Source of the DNA: Caulobacter sp. Root655
GTDB taxonomy: Bacteria > Pseudomonadota > Alphaproteobacteria > Caulobacterales > Caulobacteraceae
NCBI RefSeq assembly: GCF_001427665.1
Contig: NZ_LMHC01000001.1
Coordinates: 746,780-810,779, forward strand
Length of the DNA stretch: 64,000 nucleotides
Direction: 5' to 3'
Of this stretch, positions 19,585 through 27,821 are shown piece after piece (position 1 is the first letter of the stretch; the number at the start of each line of letters is the position of its first letter). A model generated the notes under the pieces. That model saw only the letters and a program-made list of their open reading frames with translations. It was not told where the DNA came from and ran no database searches. A program made the position numbers and the translations under genes.

Positions 19585-20478
19585 CTAGTGGGCGGCCGCC
19601 GAGGCCGGGACCTGCGCGACCACCGGTTCGCGGGCCAGGCCGGCGATGCCGCCCAGCTGCATCGAGTCCAGCGCGGTGCTGGGCACGATGACGAAGGTCG
19701 AGTTCTGCTTCAGCCCTTCGTAGAGCATGTTCATCGCTCGCAGGTGCAGGGCGGTGGGATTGCCCGCATAGCCGCGGGCCGCCTCCTGGAAGCTTTCGGC
19801 CACCTGGCGTTCGGAATCGCCCAGGATGATCCGGGCCTGGCGCTCGCGCTCGGCCTGGGCCTGCATGGACATCGCGTTCTCCAGGGCCTCGGGGATCAGG
19901 ACGTCCTTGAGCTCCACCGAGATGACCTCGACGCCCCAGGGCTCGGTGCGTTCGTCGATGATCCTGCGCAGTTCCTTGCCGATCTTTTCGCGGCCCTCCA
20001 GCATCGCTGCCAGCACGGTCTTGCCGATGACGTCGCGCAGGGCGGTCTGGGACGCCCAGGCGATGGCGCTATGGTAGTCCTCGACATCCAGGGCCGCCCG
20101 CTGCGGATCGACCACCCGCCAGAACAGCGCCGCGTCCACGTCGACGGGCACGGTGTCCTTGGTGAGGGTCTTTTCGGCCTTGAAGGTGGAGGTGATCACC
20201 CGGACGTCGATCCAGTAGGGGATGACGTCGACGATCGGGATGATCCAGAACAGGCCCGGGCCGTTGAGGGCGCGAAACCGTCCGAGGCGCAGGACGATCG
20301 CCCGTTCCCACTGGCTGGCGACCTTGATCGCCGCCGCCAGCAAGGTCGCCGCGACGACGAACATGGCCATCAGGGCGCCCGCCGTCGTGGCGTCGTCGCG
20401 GAACGGCCAGGATACCGCCGCGCCGAGGCCGGCGACGAGGAAGAAGAGGGTGAGGGGAATAGCACTGGGCTGGCGCAT
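19585..20478 (-). CDS. SPFH-domain slipin family protein
   Basis: A 297-residue stomatin/slipin homologue. Two hydrophobic segments (about 8-25 and 36-55) anchor it, then comes the SPFH/band 7 domain (WERAIVLRLGRFRALNGPGLFWIIP...DVRV, TKDTVPVDVDAALFWRV, ...TLRDVIGK-like ALRDVIGKTVLAAM). A helical region (RIIDERTEPWGVEVISVELKDVLIPEALENAMSMQAQAERERQARI) drives oligomerisation. Slipins form membrane rings linked to protease control and lipid organisation. A NfeD partner, common for slipins, is not visible next to it. The ATG is at 20478. Confidence 0.9.
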   Translation of the reverse strand: MRQPSAIPLTLFFLVAGLGAAVSWPFRDDATTAGALMAMFVVAATLLAAAIKVASQWERAIVLRLGRFRALNGPGLFWIIPIVDVIPYWIDVRVITSTFKAEKTLTKDTVPVDVDAALFWRVVDPQRAALDVEDYHSAIAWASQTALRDVIGKTVLAAMLEGREKIGKELRRIIDERTEPWGVEVISVELKDVLIPEALENAMSMQAQAERERQARIILGDSERQVAESFQEAARGYAGNPTALHLRAMNMLYEGLKQNSTFVIVPSTALDSMQLGGIAGLAREPVVAQVPASAAAH

Positions 20479-20585
20479 GGGCCTGCTCCCGTGATGGATG
20501 CGGAGGCCCCGGCGCGGCGCGCCGCGACTTGCATCACCCCATTAAACGCCCATCCAAAGCGAAGGTTGCGGCGTGGTGGGGCGCG

Positions 20586-21185
20586 CTAGGCTCGCCCCGA
20601 CTGGGCCGACAGGTGGTCGGCCGTGATCCCGATCTTGGCCAGGGCGCGGGTCCACTTGTTCTCGTAATCGTCGCCGAACAGCAGGGTCTCATCGGCCTCG
20701 CAGATCAGCCAGACATTGTCGCGCAGTTCCTGCTCCAGCTGCCCGGGACCCCAGCCGGAATAGCCCAGGGCCAGGATCGCGTGGCGCGGCCGCCGCAGCC
20801 GGCTGCCCAGGGCGTCCAGCACGTCGCGGGTGACGGTCAGGGCCAGGCCGTCGGCCACCGGCACGGTGGAGTCCGGCGAGACGAAATCGTCGGTGTGCAG
20901 GACGAAGCCCCGCTCGCGCTCGACGGGCCCGCCCAGCATCACCAGGTCGCTCAGGGCGCCGGCGTCGGGATGGACGCCCAGATTGTTGAGCAGCTCGAAC
21001 AGGGTCAGCCCCTCGACCGGGCGGTTGACCGCCAGGCCCATGGCCTGCTCGGCGTCGTGGGCGCACAGATAGAGCACCGCGCGCTCGAAACGGGGATCCT
21101 CGATACCGGGCATGGCCACCAGCATCTGTCCGGCAAGAAACGCGGGCTCGGATTTCACGCCAGGATCAGTATGGGTCGGGTCCAT
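20586..21185 (-). CDS. YqgE/AlgH family protein
   Basis: A 199-residue protein of the UPF0301 family. It carries FLAGQMLVAMPGIEDPRFERAVLYLCAHDAEQAMGLAVNRP at the start, GGPVERERGFVLH in the middle and LALGYSGWGPGQLEQELRDNVWL near the end, all hallmark segments. The family has a structure but no settled biochemical role; it often neighbours Holliday-junction resolvase YqgF, which is not so here. The ATG at 21185 is chosen because the frame upstream is only the antisense shadow of the peroxiredoxin gene, from which it diverges. Confidence 0.88.
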   Translation of the reverse strand: MDPTHTDPGVKSEPAFLAGQMLVAMPGIEDPRFERAVLYLCAHDAEQAMGLAVNRPVEGLTLFELLNNLGVHPDAGALSDLVMLGGPVERERGFVLHTDDFVSPDSTVPVADGLALTVTRDVLDALGSRLRRPRHAILALGYSGWGPGQLEQELRDNVWLICEADETLLFGDDYENKWTRALAKIGITADHLSAQSGRA

Positions 21186-21296
21186 AAGGAGAGGATCAGG
21201 CCGGAAGGCGCCGGTTTCAAGTCCAACCTTTCCTTGGCGATCGGCCTTCGGGGCTTTATCTCCGATCCGCTCCCTCAACGAACAGGAATCCCGCAC

Positions 21297-21779
21297 ATGG
21301 CGATCAAGGTTGGCGACACCCTTCCCTCGGCGACTTTCATGACCTTCACGGCCGAAGGCCCCGCGCCGCTGACCAGCGACGAGCTGTTCAAGGGCAAGAC
21401 CGTGGCCCTGTTCGCCGTGCCCGGCGCCTTCACCCCGACCTGCTCGGCCAAGCACCTGCCGGGCTTCAAGGAGAAGTCGGCGGAGTTGAAAGCCAAGGGC
21501 GTGGATGCGATCGCCTGCGTCTCGGTCAACGACGTCTTCGTGATGAAGGCCTGGGCCGCCGACCAGGGCATCACCGACGAGGTCCTGCTGCTGGCCGACG
21601 GCAACGGCGCCTTCACCCAGGCCCTGGGTCTGGAGTTCGACGGCAGCAAGTTCGGCATGGGCCTGCGCTCGCAGCGCTACTCGCTGATCGCCAAGGACGG
21701 CGTGGTCGAGACGCTGAACGTCGAAGAGGGCGGTGAATTCAAGGTGTCGTCGGCGGACTACATGCTGGGCCAGCTGTAG
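21297..21779 (+). CDS. Peroxiredoxin, AhpC/TSA Prx5 type
   Basis: A 160-residue peroxiredoxin. The peroxidatic cysteine lies in VPGAFTPTCSAKHLPGF (Cys near 48), with the Prx5-type region CVSVNDVFVMKAWA and the substrate-site Arg in MGLRSQRYSLI. It reduces H2O2 and organic peroxides, probably using glutathione or thioredoxin; no fused glutaredoxin domain is present. The start is the ATG at 21297 with AGGAA about 12 bases upstream. A family A repeat pair follows the stop. Confidence 0.9.
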   Translation: MAIKVGDTLPSATFMTFTAEGPAPLTSDELFKGKTVALFAVPGAFTPTCSAKHLPGFKEKSAELKAKGVDAIACVSVNDVFVMKAWAADQGITDEVLLLADGNGAFTQALGLEFDGSKFGMGLRSQRYSLIAKDGVVETLNVEEGGEFKVSSADYMLGQL

Positions 21780-21786
21780 CTCAGCA

Positions 21787-21892
21787 AACCCCCTCAGTCG
21801 CTCCGCGACAGCTCCCCCAGAGGGGAGCATCTATCCGGTGTAAATCCTCCCCCTTTGGGGGAGGTGGCCCGGAGAGCCGGAGGGGGCTCACG
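21787..21892. repeat. Family A repeat pair
   Basis: Inverted pair of family A units (AACCCCCTCAGTCGCT..., ...GGCCCGGAGAGCCGGAGGGGGC) filling the convergent gap between the peroxiredoxin and acyl-CoA dehydrogenase genes. Its last bases touch the 3' end of the dehydrogenase gene. Confidence 0.75.
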
Positions 21893-23660
21893 CCCCCAGC
21901 GCCTCCGCCGTCACCGAAGCCAGATCCTCCGCCCCCGCCGTCACCGCCGCGGCCTGGCCCGGAACCCCGGCCAGCACGTTCTGCGCGTAGATCCGCGCCA
22001 GAGCGACCTTCACGGCCTTCCATTCAGCGTCGCCGCCTTCCATGGCCGACACCGCCAGCGCCCCCTTGGCCAGCATCCAGCCGCCGACCACGTCGCCCAG
22101 CAGCTTGAGATAGGCCGTGGCCCCCGACAGCGCGTCCGGCATGGCCCGGGCCCGGCGCTCGATCAGCCAGGCGGTGGCCCCGCTGGCGGCGTCCAGGGCG
22201 GTCTTCAGCCGCGAGGCCACCAGCTCCAGGGCCGGATCGCCGGCCGCCTCGATCGCCTCGACGGTGTCGCGCATGTCGTCCATCAGGTCGCCGATCGCCT
22301 GGCCTTCGCCCAGCATCAGCTTGCGGCCGACCAGGTCGATGGCCTGGATGCCGTTGGCGCCTTCGTAGATCGGGTTGATGCGGGCGTCGCGATAGTGCTG
22401 GGCCGCGCCCGTCTCCTCGATGAAGCCCATGCCGCCGTGGACCTGCACGCCCATCGAGGCGACCTCGACGCCCATGTCGGTGGACCAGGCCTTGGCGATC
22501 GGGGTCAGCAGCTCCTCGCGCAGCTTGGCGGCGGCGCGTTCGACTTCGGTGGCCCCGTGGCGCGACAGGTCGGCGGCCACGGCGGTCGACAGGCAGATCC
22601 CTCGCGCCGCCTCGATCCGGGCCTTCATCAGCATCAGGGTCTTGCGGATGTCGGGATGGTCGAACAGCCGGGCCGGATAGGCGCCCGTCCAGGCCGAACG
22701 GCCCTGGGCGCGCTCCAGCGAGAAGGCCAGGGCCTGCTGGTAGGCGCGCTCGGCGATGGCCACGCCCTGCGTCCCGACCTGCAGGCGGGCGGCGTTCATC
22801 ATCGTGAACATGTGGGCCAGGCCCTTGCCCAGCTCGCCGACCAGCTCGGCCTTGGCGCCTTCGTACAGCATCACGCAGGTGGGCGAGCCGTGGATGCCCA
22901 GCTTGTGTTCCAGGCTGCCGACGCGCAGGGCGTTGGCCCCGCCCAGCTTGCCGTCGGCGTCGACCAGCACCTTGGGGGCCAGGAACAGCGAGATCCCCTT
23001 GACGCCCGGAGGGGCGTCGGGCGTGCGGGCCAGCACCAGGTGGCAGACGTTGTCGGCGACGTCGTGGTCGCCCCAGGTGATGAAGATCTTCTGGCCGTTT
23101 AGCGTGTAGCCGCCCGCGCCGTCCGGCGTGGCCATCGTCGTCAAGGCCGCCAGGTCCGAACCAGCCTGGGGCTCGGTCAGGTTCATGGTCCCGGTCCATT
23201 CGCCCGACACCAGCCGGGGCAGGTAGTTGGCCTTCTGGCTGTCGGAGCCATGGTGGGCCAGGGCCTCGATGGCCCCCAGGGTCAGCATCGGGCACAGGCC
23301 GAACGCCATGTTGGCGGCGTGGACCATCTCGAAGACCGCGATCTCCAGGGTCTTGGGCAGGCCTTGGCCGCCGTGCTCGGGATCGGCGGCCAGGCTGTTC
23401 CAGCCGGCCTGCGCGAAGGCCTTGTAGGCGGCGGCGAAACCCGGCGAGGTGCGGACCACGCCATTTTCCAGCTTGGCGGGCGTCAAGTCGCCCGCGCGAT
23501 TGATCGGGGCCAGCACCTCGCCGGCGAACACGCCGGCCGCTTCCAGCACCGCGTCGACCGTGTCGGCGTCGGCCTCCGGAAAGGCGGCGGCCAGGTTGTC
23601 GAAGCCGGCCACATGGCGCAGGGTGAAGGCCAGGTCGCGGACAGGCGCGCGGTAGGACAT
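21888..23660 (-). CDS. Acyl-CoA dehydrogenase with extra C-terminal domain, DmdC-like
   Basis: A 590-residue FAD enzyme. The core carries LTEPQAGSDLAALTTMA and ITWGDHDVADN (FAD- and substrate-binding signatures), GIHGSPTCVMLYEGA, and the helical end VQVHGGMGFIEETGAAQHYRDARINPIYEGANGIQAIDLVGRK holding the catalytic Glu. The extra 120 or so C-terminal residues place it with long-chain and 3-methylmercaptopropionyl-CoA dehydrogenases (DmdC type) rather than short acyl-CoA dehydrogenases. It introduces an alpha-beta double bond into an acyl-CoA; the chain length is not deducible. The ATG at 23660 gives the family start MSYRAPVRDLAF. Confidence 0.9.
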   Translation of the reverse strand: MSYRAPVRDLAFTLRHVAGFDNLAAAFPEADADTVDAVLEAAGVFAGEVLAPINRAGDLTPAKLENGVVRTSPGFAAAYKAFAQAGWNSLAADPEHGGQGLPKTLEIAVFEMVHAANMAFGLCPMLTLGAIEALAHHGSDSQKANYLPRLVSGEWTGTMNLTEPQAGSDLAALTTMATPDGAGGYTLNGQKIFITWGDHDVADNVCHLVLARTPDAPPGVKGISLFLAPKVLVDADGKLGGANALRVGSLEHKLGIHGSPTCVMLYEGAKAELVGELGKGLAHMFTMMNAARLQVGTQGVAIAERAYQQALAFSLERAQGRSAWTGAYPARLFDHPDIRKTLMLMKARIEAARGICLSTAVAADLSRHGATEVERAAAKLREELLTPIAKAWSTDMGVEVASMGVQVHGGMGFIEETGAAQHYRDARINPIYEGANGIQAIDLVGRKLMLGEGQAIGDLMDDMRDTVEAIEAAGDPALELVASRLKTALDAASGATAWLIERRARAMPDALSGATAYLKLLGDVVGGWMLAKGALAVSAMEGGDAEWKAVKVALARIYAQNVLAGVPGQAAAVTAGAEDLASVTAEALGA

Positions 23661-23830
23661 GGTCGTTTCCGATCTCGACTCTTGAGCTTGTGGCCCTCGT
23701 TTAGAGACATGCGGCCGGCGTGCAAAGTGAGGGTGATCACGGCTTCGTGAAGCCCGCCCCCTTCTTCTACACGCCAAGCTTCTTAAGTCGGAGGTTCAGC
23801 AACCGCAGCTGTAACAATTTGGAGACCTTC

Positions 23831-24460
23831 ATGAACCGCCGTTTCGCCCCCTCGCTCTTCAGGGGCGCCCTCCTGGCCGGCGCACTTCTGTCCGCGTCCG
23901 TCGCCATCCCGGCCGTGGCCTCCGCCCAGGTCGCGACCGATCCGGCCCAGGCTCCGGCCGGCAACTGGACGCTCGACAAGCGCCATGCCAGCCTGACCAT
24001 GAAGGTCAAGCACTTCGGCACCTCCAACTACACCTTCCGCTTCGCCCAGGGCGCCATCGACGGGTCCTACGCCTATGATCCGGCCAAGCCGCTGGACACC
24101 AAGGTGTCGATCACCATCGACGCCACGGCCGTCGACACCGGCCTGCCGGACTTCAACAAGGAAATCGGCACGGATCCGAAATTCTTCAACGGCGCGCAGT
24201 TCCCGAAGATCACCTTCGTCTCGACCAAGGTCGAGCCGGGCAAGCTGACCGGCGACCTGACCTTCCGCGGCGTGACCAAGCCCGTCACCCTGGACGTCAA
24301 GTACAACGGCTTCGCCAAGACCCCGTTCGGCTCGCAGATCATGGGCTTCTCGGCGACCGGAAAGATCAAGCGTTCGGACTTCGGCTTCACCCACCTGGCG
24401 CCGATGGTCGGCGACGACGTCGATCTGGCGATCGAAGCCGAGTTCAATCCCAAGAAGTAA
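23831..24460 (+). CDS. Periplasmic YceI family protein
   Basis: A 209-residue protein with a clear signal peptide (about 33 residues ending AVASAQ). A YceI beta-barrel follows: NWTLDKRHASLTMKVKHFGTSNYTFRFAQGAIDG, GTDPKFFNGAQFPKITFVSTKV, and LTGDLTFRGVTKPVTLDVKYNG. YceI proteins bind polyisoprenoid-like lipids in the barrel. The ATG at 23831 fits the signal peptide. It lies 39 bases upstream of a cytochrome b561 gene that itself carries a YceI domain, so the two probably form an operon. Confidence 0.92.
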   Translation: MNRRFAPSLFRGALLAGALLSASVAIPAVASAQVATDPAQAPAGNWTLDKRHASLTMKVKHFGTSNYTFRFAQGAIDGSYAYDPAKPLDTKVSITIDATAVDTGLPDFNKEIGTDPKFFNGAQFPKITFVSTKVEPGKLTGDLTFRGVTKPVTLDVKYNGFAKTPFGSQIMGFSATGKIKRSDFGFTHLAPMVGDDVDLAIEAEFNPKK

Positions 24461-24499
24461 GATCTGGCCGAAGACGTAAGCTTAGAGACGAGGACGGCC

Positions 24500-25858
24500 A
24501 TGACCGCCGAGACGACCCACGAGACCGCCTCGGCGGCGGCCGCTCCGAATCCGCGCCCAGATGCGCGCAAGCGTTACACGACGGTGGCGATCATCCTGCA
24601 CTGGCTGATCGCCGCCGCCATTCTCTTCCAGGTCATCCTGGGCTGGCGGATGGGCGATGAGCCCAAGGGCCCGGCCACCTACGCCATCTTCCAGCTGCAC
24701 AAGTCGATCGGCATCACCATCCTGCTGCTCAGCCTGGCGCGGCTGGCCTGGCGGCTGTTCAACAAGCCGCCGCCGCATCCGGTGGGGCAGCCGCGCTGGG
24801 AGACGATCGCCTCGCAAGTCGTCCATGTTGCGTTCTACGTGATCATGATCGGCCTGCCGGTCACGGGCTGGATCATGGTCTCGGCCAGCAAGCTGAACAT
24901 CCCGACCCTGCTGTACGGGACGGTCCCCTGGCCTCACCTGCCGTTGCTGCCCGAACTGGCCACGGAGCCCAAGCACCTCTGGTACAAGGCCGGCGAGATC
25001 AGCCACGGCCTTCTGGTCAAGACGACCTATCTGCTGCTGGCCCTGCACCTGGGCGCGGTGGCCAAGCACCAGATCCTCGACCGCGACGAGGTGCTGGGCC
25101 ACATGGCGCCGGGCGCCAGGCCGGGCTGGAAGGAGCCGCGGGCCTGGCTCGCCGCCGCCGGCCTGATCGCCGTGATCGCCGCCGGCTATCTCTACAAGCC
25201 GGCCGTCAAGCGCCCGGCCGCGCTCGCCGCCCCGACCGAGATCGCCGACGTCCAGGCCCCGGCGGCGCCGGCCGCGCCCACGGTCGCGGCGCCCGCCCCG
25301 ACCACGCCGGCCGCCGAAGCCGCGCCCGCCGCCCCGCCCGAGCCGGACGCGGCTCTGAAGAATCCGGTCGCCTGGAGCGTGGCCAAGAGCTCGACCCTGG
25401 GCTTCACCGCCAGCTGGGCCGGCGACGCCATCAACGGTCAGTTCAAGCGCTGGACCGCCGACATCCTGTTCTCGCCCGACGCCCTGGACCGCTCGAAGCT
25501 GACCGTCAGCATCGACATGGGCTCGGCCGCCACCGGCGACGACCAGCGTGACAGCAGCCTGCCCAGCGACGACTTCTTCGCGGTCGCCGCCCATCCCAAG
25601 GCCACCTTCACCGCCAGCAAGTTCCGCAAGACCGGCGAGGGCCGGTTCGTCGCCGACGGGACGCTGGACCTGCGCGGCGTCAAGAAGCCGGTCAGCCTGC
25701 CCTTCACCTTGAAGATCGACGGCGACACGGCCACGGCGCGCGGTGTAACCACCCTGGACCGGACCGCGTTCGGGGTTGGACAGGGTGAATGGGCGTCTAC
25801 GGATCAGATCGGTGGCAAGGTGAAGGTCAGCTTCGCCATCACGGCCAAGAAGAAGTAG
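24500..25858 (+). CDS. Cytochrome b561-YceI fusion protein
   Basis: A 452-residue membrane protein. Residues about 20-190 form a four-helix cytochrome b561 unit (YTTVAIILHWLIAAAILFQVILGWRM with the first haem His, FQLHKSIGITILLL, the later His pairs in SHGLLVKTTYLLLALHLGAVAKH). A membrane-anchored Pro/Ala-rich linker (about 230-280) leads to a C-terminal periplasmic YceI domain (WSVAKSSTLGFTASWAGDAINGQFKRW...FTASKFRKTGEGRFVADGTLDLRGVKKPV). It likely moves electrons between the quinone pool and a lipid-like ligand held by the YceI barrel (inference). It overlaps the next gene by 70 bases. Confidence 0.9.
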   Translation: MTAETTHETASAAAAPNPRPDARKRYTTVAIILHWLIAAAILFQVILGWRMGDEPKGPATYAIFQLHKSIGITILLLSLARLAWRLFNKPPPHPVGQPRWETIASQVVHVAFYVIMIGLPVTGWIMVSASKLNIPTLLYGTVPWPHLPLLPELATEPKHLWYKAGEISHGLLVKTTYLLLALHLGAVAKHQILDRDEVLGHMAPGARPGWKEPRAWLAAAGLIAVIAAGYLYKPAVKRPAALAAPTEIADVQAPAAPAAPTVAAPAPTTPAAEAAPAAPPEPDAALKNPVAWSVAKSSTLGFTASWAGDAINGQFKRWTADILFSPDALDRSKLTVSIDMGSAATGDDQRDSSLPSDDFFAVAAHPKATFTASKFRKTGEGRFVADGTLDLRGVKKPVSLPFTLKIDGDTATARGVTTLDRTAFGVGQGEWASTDQIGGKVKVSFAITAKKK

Positions 25859-26766
25859 CGGCCGCCGCGCGGGCCCTCCGCGCCGGCGGTCTGGTGCTGT
25901 TGCCGACCGAGACGGTCTACGGCCTGGGCGCCGACGCCTCGAACCCGACCGCCGTGGCGGCGATCTTCGAGGCCAAGGGCCGGCCGCGCTTCAACCCGCT
26001 GATCGCCCACGTCGCCAGCCTCGAGGCGGCGGCGAAGATCGCCGTGCTCGACGACCGCGCCCTGGCCCTGGCCGCCGCCTTCTGGCCCGGCCCCCTGACC
26101 CTGGTGGCGCCGATCAGCGACCCGGCCGCCGTCTGCGACCTGGCCCGGGCGGGCCTGGACACCGTGGCCATCCGCGTGCCGGGCCATCCGCTATCGCGGG
26201 CCGTGCTGGCGGCGTTCGGTGGCCCGGTGGTCGCGCCCTCGGCCAACCGCTCGGGCCGGCCCAGCCCGACTACCTTCGAGGACGCCTTCGCCGAGACCGG
26301 CGACAAGGCCGCCGCCGCCTTGGACGGCGGCCCCTGCGTGGTGGGCCTGGAATCCACCGTCGTCGCCGTGCTCGACGGCCCGCCGCGCCTGCTGCGCCCC
26401 GGCGCCGTGACCCGCGCCCAGCTGGAGGCGGTGGTCGGCCCCCTGGCCGAGGCCCTGGACGACGCCAAGCGCTCGCCGGGTCGGCTGGCCCTGCACTACG
26501 CGCCCGACGCGCCGGTGCGGATCGACGCCCAGGCTCCGGCGGCGGGTGAAGCGTTTCTGGCCTTCGGCGCGTGGCCGGCGGGGGAGGGGGTGTTCAACCT
26601 CAGTCCCTCGGGCGATCTTGCCGAGGCGGCGGCCAACCTGTTCTCGTTCCTCCGCGCCGCCGACCGCACGCGGCCGTCGGCCATCGCCGTGGCGACCATC
26701 CCGGACGAAGGCCTGGGCGAAGCGATCAACGACCGCCTGCGCCGCTCGGCCGGGTTCATAGGATAA
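25789..26766 (+). CDS. L-threonylcarbamoyladenylate synthase (Sua5/YwlC/TsaC)
   Basis: A 325-residue enzyme that makes threonylcarbamoyl-AMP for the t6A modification of ANN-decoding tRNAs. The YrdC domain shows ALRAGGLVLLPTETVYGLGADA, KGRPRFNPLIAHV, FWPGPLTLV and APSANRSGRPSPT. A C-terminal Sua5 domain (LRPGAVTRAQLE, RSPGRLALHYAPDAPVRI) makes it the long form. The only in-frame start before the conserved region is the ATG at 25789, which lies 70 bases inside the cytochrome b561-YceI gene in another frame. That overlap is unusually long; the first 20 or so residues may not be conserved. Confidence 0.88.
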   Translation: MGVYGSDRWQGEGQLRHHGQEEVAAAARALRAGGLVLLPTETVYGLGADASNPTAVAAIFEAKGRPRFNPLIAHVASLEAAAKIAVLDDRALALAAAFWPGPLTLVAPISDPAAVCDLARAGLDTVAIRVPGHPLSRAVLAAFGGPVVAPSANRSGRPSPTTFEDAFAETGDKAAAALDGGPCVVGLESTVVAVLDGPPRLLRPGAVTRAQLEAVVGPLAEALDDAKRSPGRLALHYAPDAPVRIDAQAPAAGEAFLAFGAWPAGEGVFNLSPSGDLAEAAANLFSFLRAADRTRPSAIAVATIPDEGLGEAINDRLRRSAGFIG

Positions 26767-26771
26767 GGCCG

Positions 26772-27089
26772 ATGAAATTCCGCATCATGTACCTCGAGGA
26801 CAAGTCCAAGGGGCTGAACGGCCCGGCGCGGATCGGGCGTGTCAGGCTCTCCAAGACCGGAGAGACGCTCTACTACGCGGGCCGCACGTTCGAGGCCCTG
26901 CGAAACTCGGGCCTGAAGGCCAATTTCACCGACGTCGAAACGGCGCAGCCCTTCTGGATCGCCAAGGCGCGCAAGGACGGCGGCGACCGGCTCTACAAGG
27001 GCGCGGGCGATCCGCCGGTGATCGACGACGACGTGCGCGAAGAATACTGGCGCGACATTCGGGGCGTGCCCGATCCGGCGTTGGGCTAG
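26772..27089 (+). CDS. Small hypothetical protein
   Basis: A 105-residue soluble protein starting MKFRIMYLEDKSKGLNGPARIGRVRLSKTG; no signal peptide. The pattern TLYYAGRTFEALRN...KANFTDVETAQPFWIA looks like a compact single domain. I do not assign a function. Start at ATG 26772, 5 bases after the Sua5 stop, so the two are probably co-transcribed. The stop overlaps the vapC stop by 4 bases, tail to tail. Confidence 0.7.
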   Translation: MKFRIMYLEDKSKGLNGPARIGRVRLSKTGETLYYAGRTFEALRNSGLKANFTDVETAQPFWIAKARKDGGDRLYKGAGDPPVIDDDVREEYWRDIRGVPDPALG

Positions 27090-27475
27090 TCGAGGGCGGA
27101 GCGGATGTCGGTCAGCGGAAAATCGTCGCCCTTGTAGAGCAGTGGCGCGTCCAGTTGCTTGGCCAGGGCGTAGGCGAAGCAGTCGGCGAGGTTCAATTTC
27201 GCGGGATGGTAGCGACGGCCGTAGACGAGGTAGGCGCCGAGCGCCGCGGCGGCGAGGTTCTCATCGGGCATGACCTTGGCGCCCAGCCGCTTTAGCCAAT
27301 CATCGAGATCTTCCTGGGTCGCCAGCCGTCCCCGACCGATCAGGATCAGACCGGTCTCGACATAGTTCACCGCCGAGATGCAGGAGGGATTGCGCTCCAG
27401 AATATCGAGAAAGCGCTCAGCCTCCGGCTCGTCGTCGCCAATGGCGACCAGCGCCGAAGCATCAACGGCGATCAC
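27086..27475 (-). CDS. vapC: PIN-domain toxin VapC
   Basis: A 129-residue PIN-domain ribonuclease. The acidic metal-binding residues are at the expected places: Asp5 in MIAVDASAL, a Glu near 41 (NYVETG), and the Asp in NLADCFAYALA near 98. VapC toxins cut tRNA or rRNA and are neutralised by VapB. The start is a GTG at 27475 that overlaps the vapB stop by 4 bases, so toxin translation is coupled to antitoxin. No residue of the active site is missing. Confidence 0.92.
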   Translation of the reverse strand: MIAVDASALVAIGDDEPEAERFLDILERNPSCISAVNYVETGLILIGRGRLATQEDLDDWLKRLGAKVMPDENLAAAALGAYLVYGRRYHPAKLNLADCFAYALAKQLDAPLLYKGDDFPLTDIRSALD

Positions 27476-27753
27476 CGATCGTCATCCACATCCGTGACGC
27501 CAGGAATTTCCCAGAGCGCGTCAAAATCGGCTTTAGTGACGTTGAGCTTGACCTTGTCCAGCCCGGCCTTGCGGCGAAATTCCGCTGTCGCCGCCCGCAT
27601 GCTTTCCAAGGTCCGCCGTGGCGGTTCGGGTTGTTCCCGCGCCAGCGCCTCGCGCGCCAAGGCGTCGATGACGCCAGTAATCGTCTGGCCCCGCAACGCG
27701 GCGATCTCGCGCACGGCCTTCTCGGTCTCGGGGTTCTTGATGAAGATGCCCAT
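27472..27753 (-). CDS. vapB: Antitoxin VapB
   Basis: A 93-residue antitoxin of the PSK/VapB type. The N-terminal part MGIFIKNPETEKAVREIAALRGQTITGVIDALAREAL is a ribbon-helix-helix-like DNA-binding dimer unit. The C-terminal half (EFRRKAGLDKVKLNVTKADFDALW) is the toxin-wrapping tail. It precedes vapC, as is normal. Two GTATATAC palindromes lie 11 bases upstream of its ATG and are the likely autoregulatory operators. Confidence 0.9.
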   Translation of the reverse strand: MGIFIKNPETEKAVREIAALRGQTITGVIDALAREALAREQPEPPRRTLESMRAATAEFRRKAGLDKVKLNVTKADFDALWEIPGVTDVDDDR

Positions 27754-27763
27754 CGCGGCCTCC

Positions 27764-27785
27764 GGTATATACCGCAGTATATACT
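27764..27785. promoter_or_regulatory. Double palindromic operator of vapBC
   Basis: Two perfect 8-base palindromes GTATATAC at 27765-27772 and 27777-27784 (centres 12 bases apart) sit just upstream of the vapB start. About one helical turn of spacing fits two antitoxin dimers on one face. The AT-rich core may include the promoter -10. Confidence 0.75.
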
Positions 27786-27821
27786 ATTCGCCGCGCCCTC
27801 GGAAGCGTATCCTCCGCCCCC

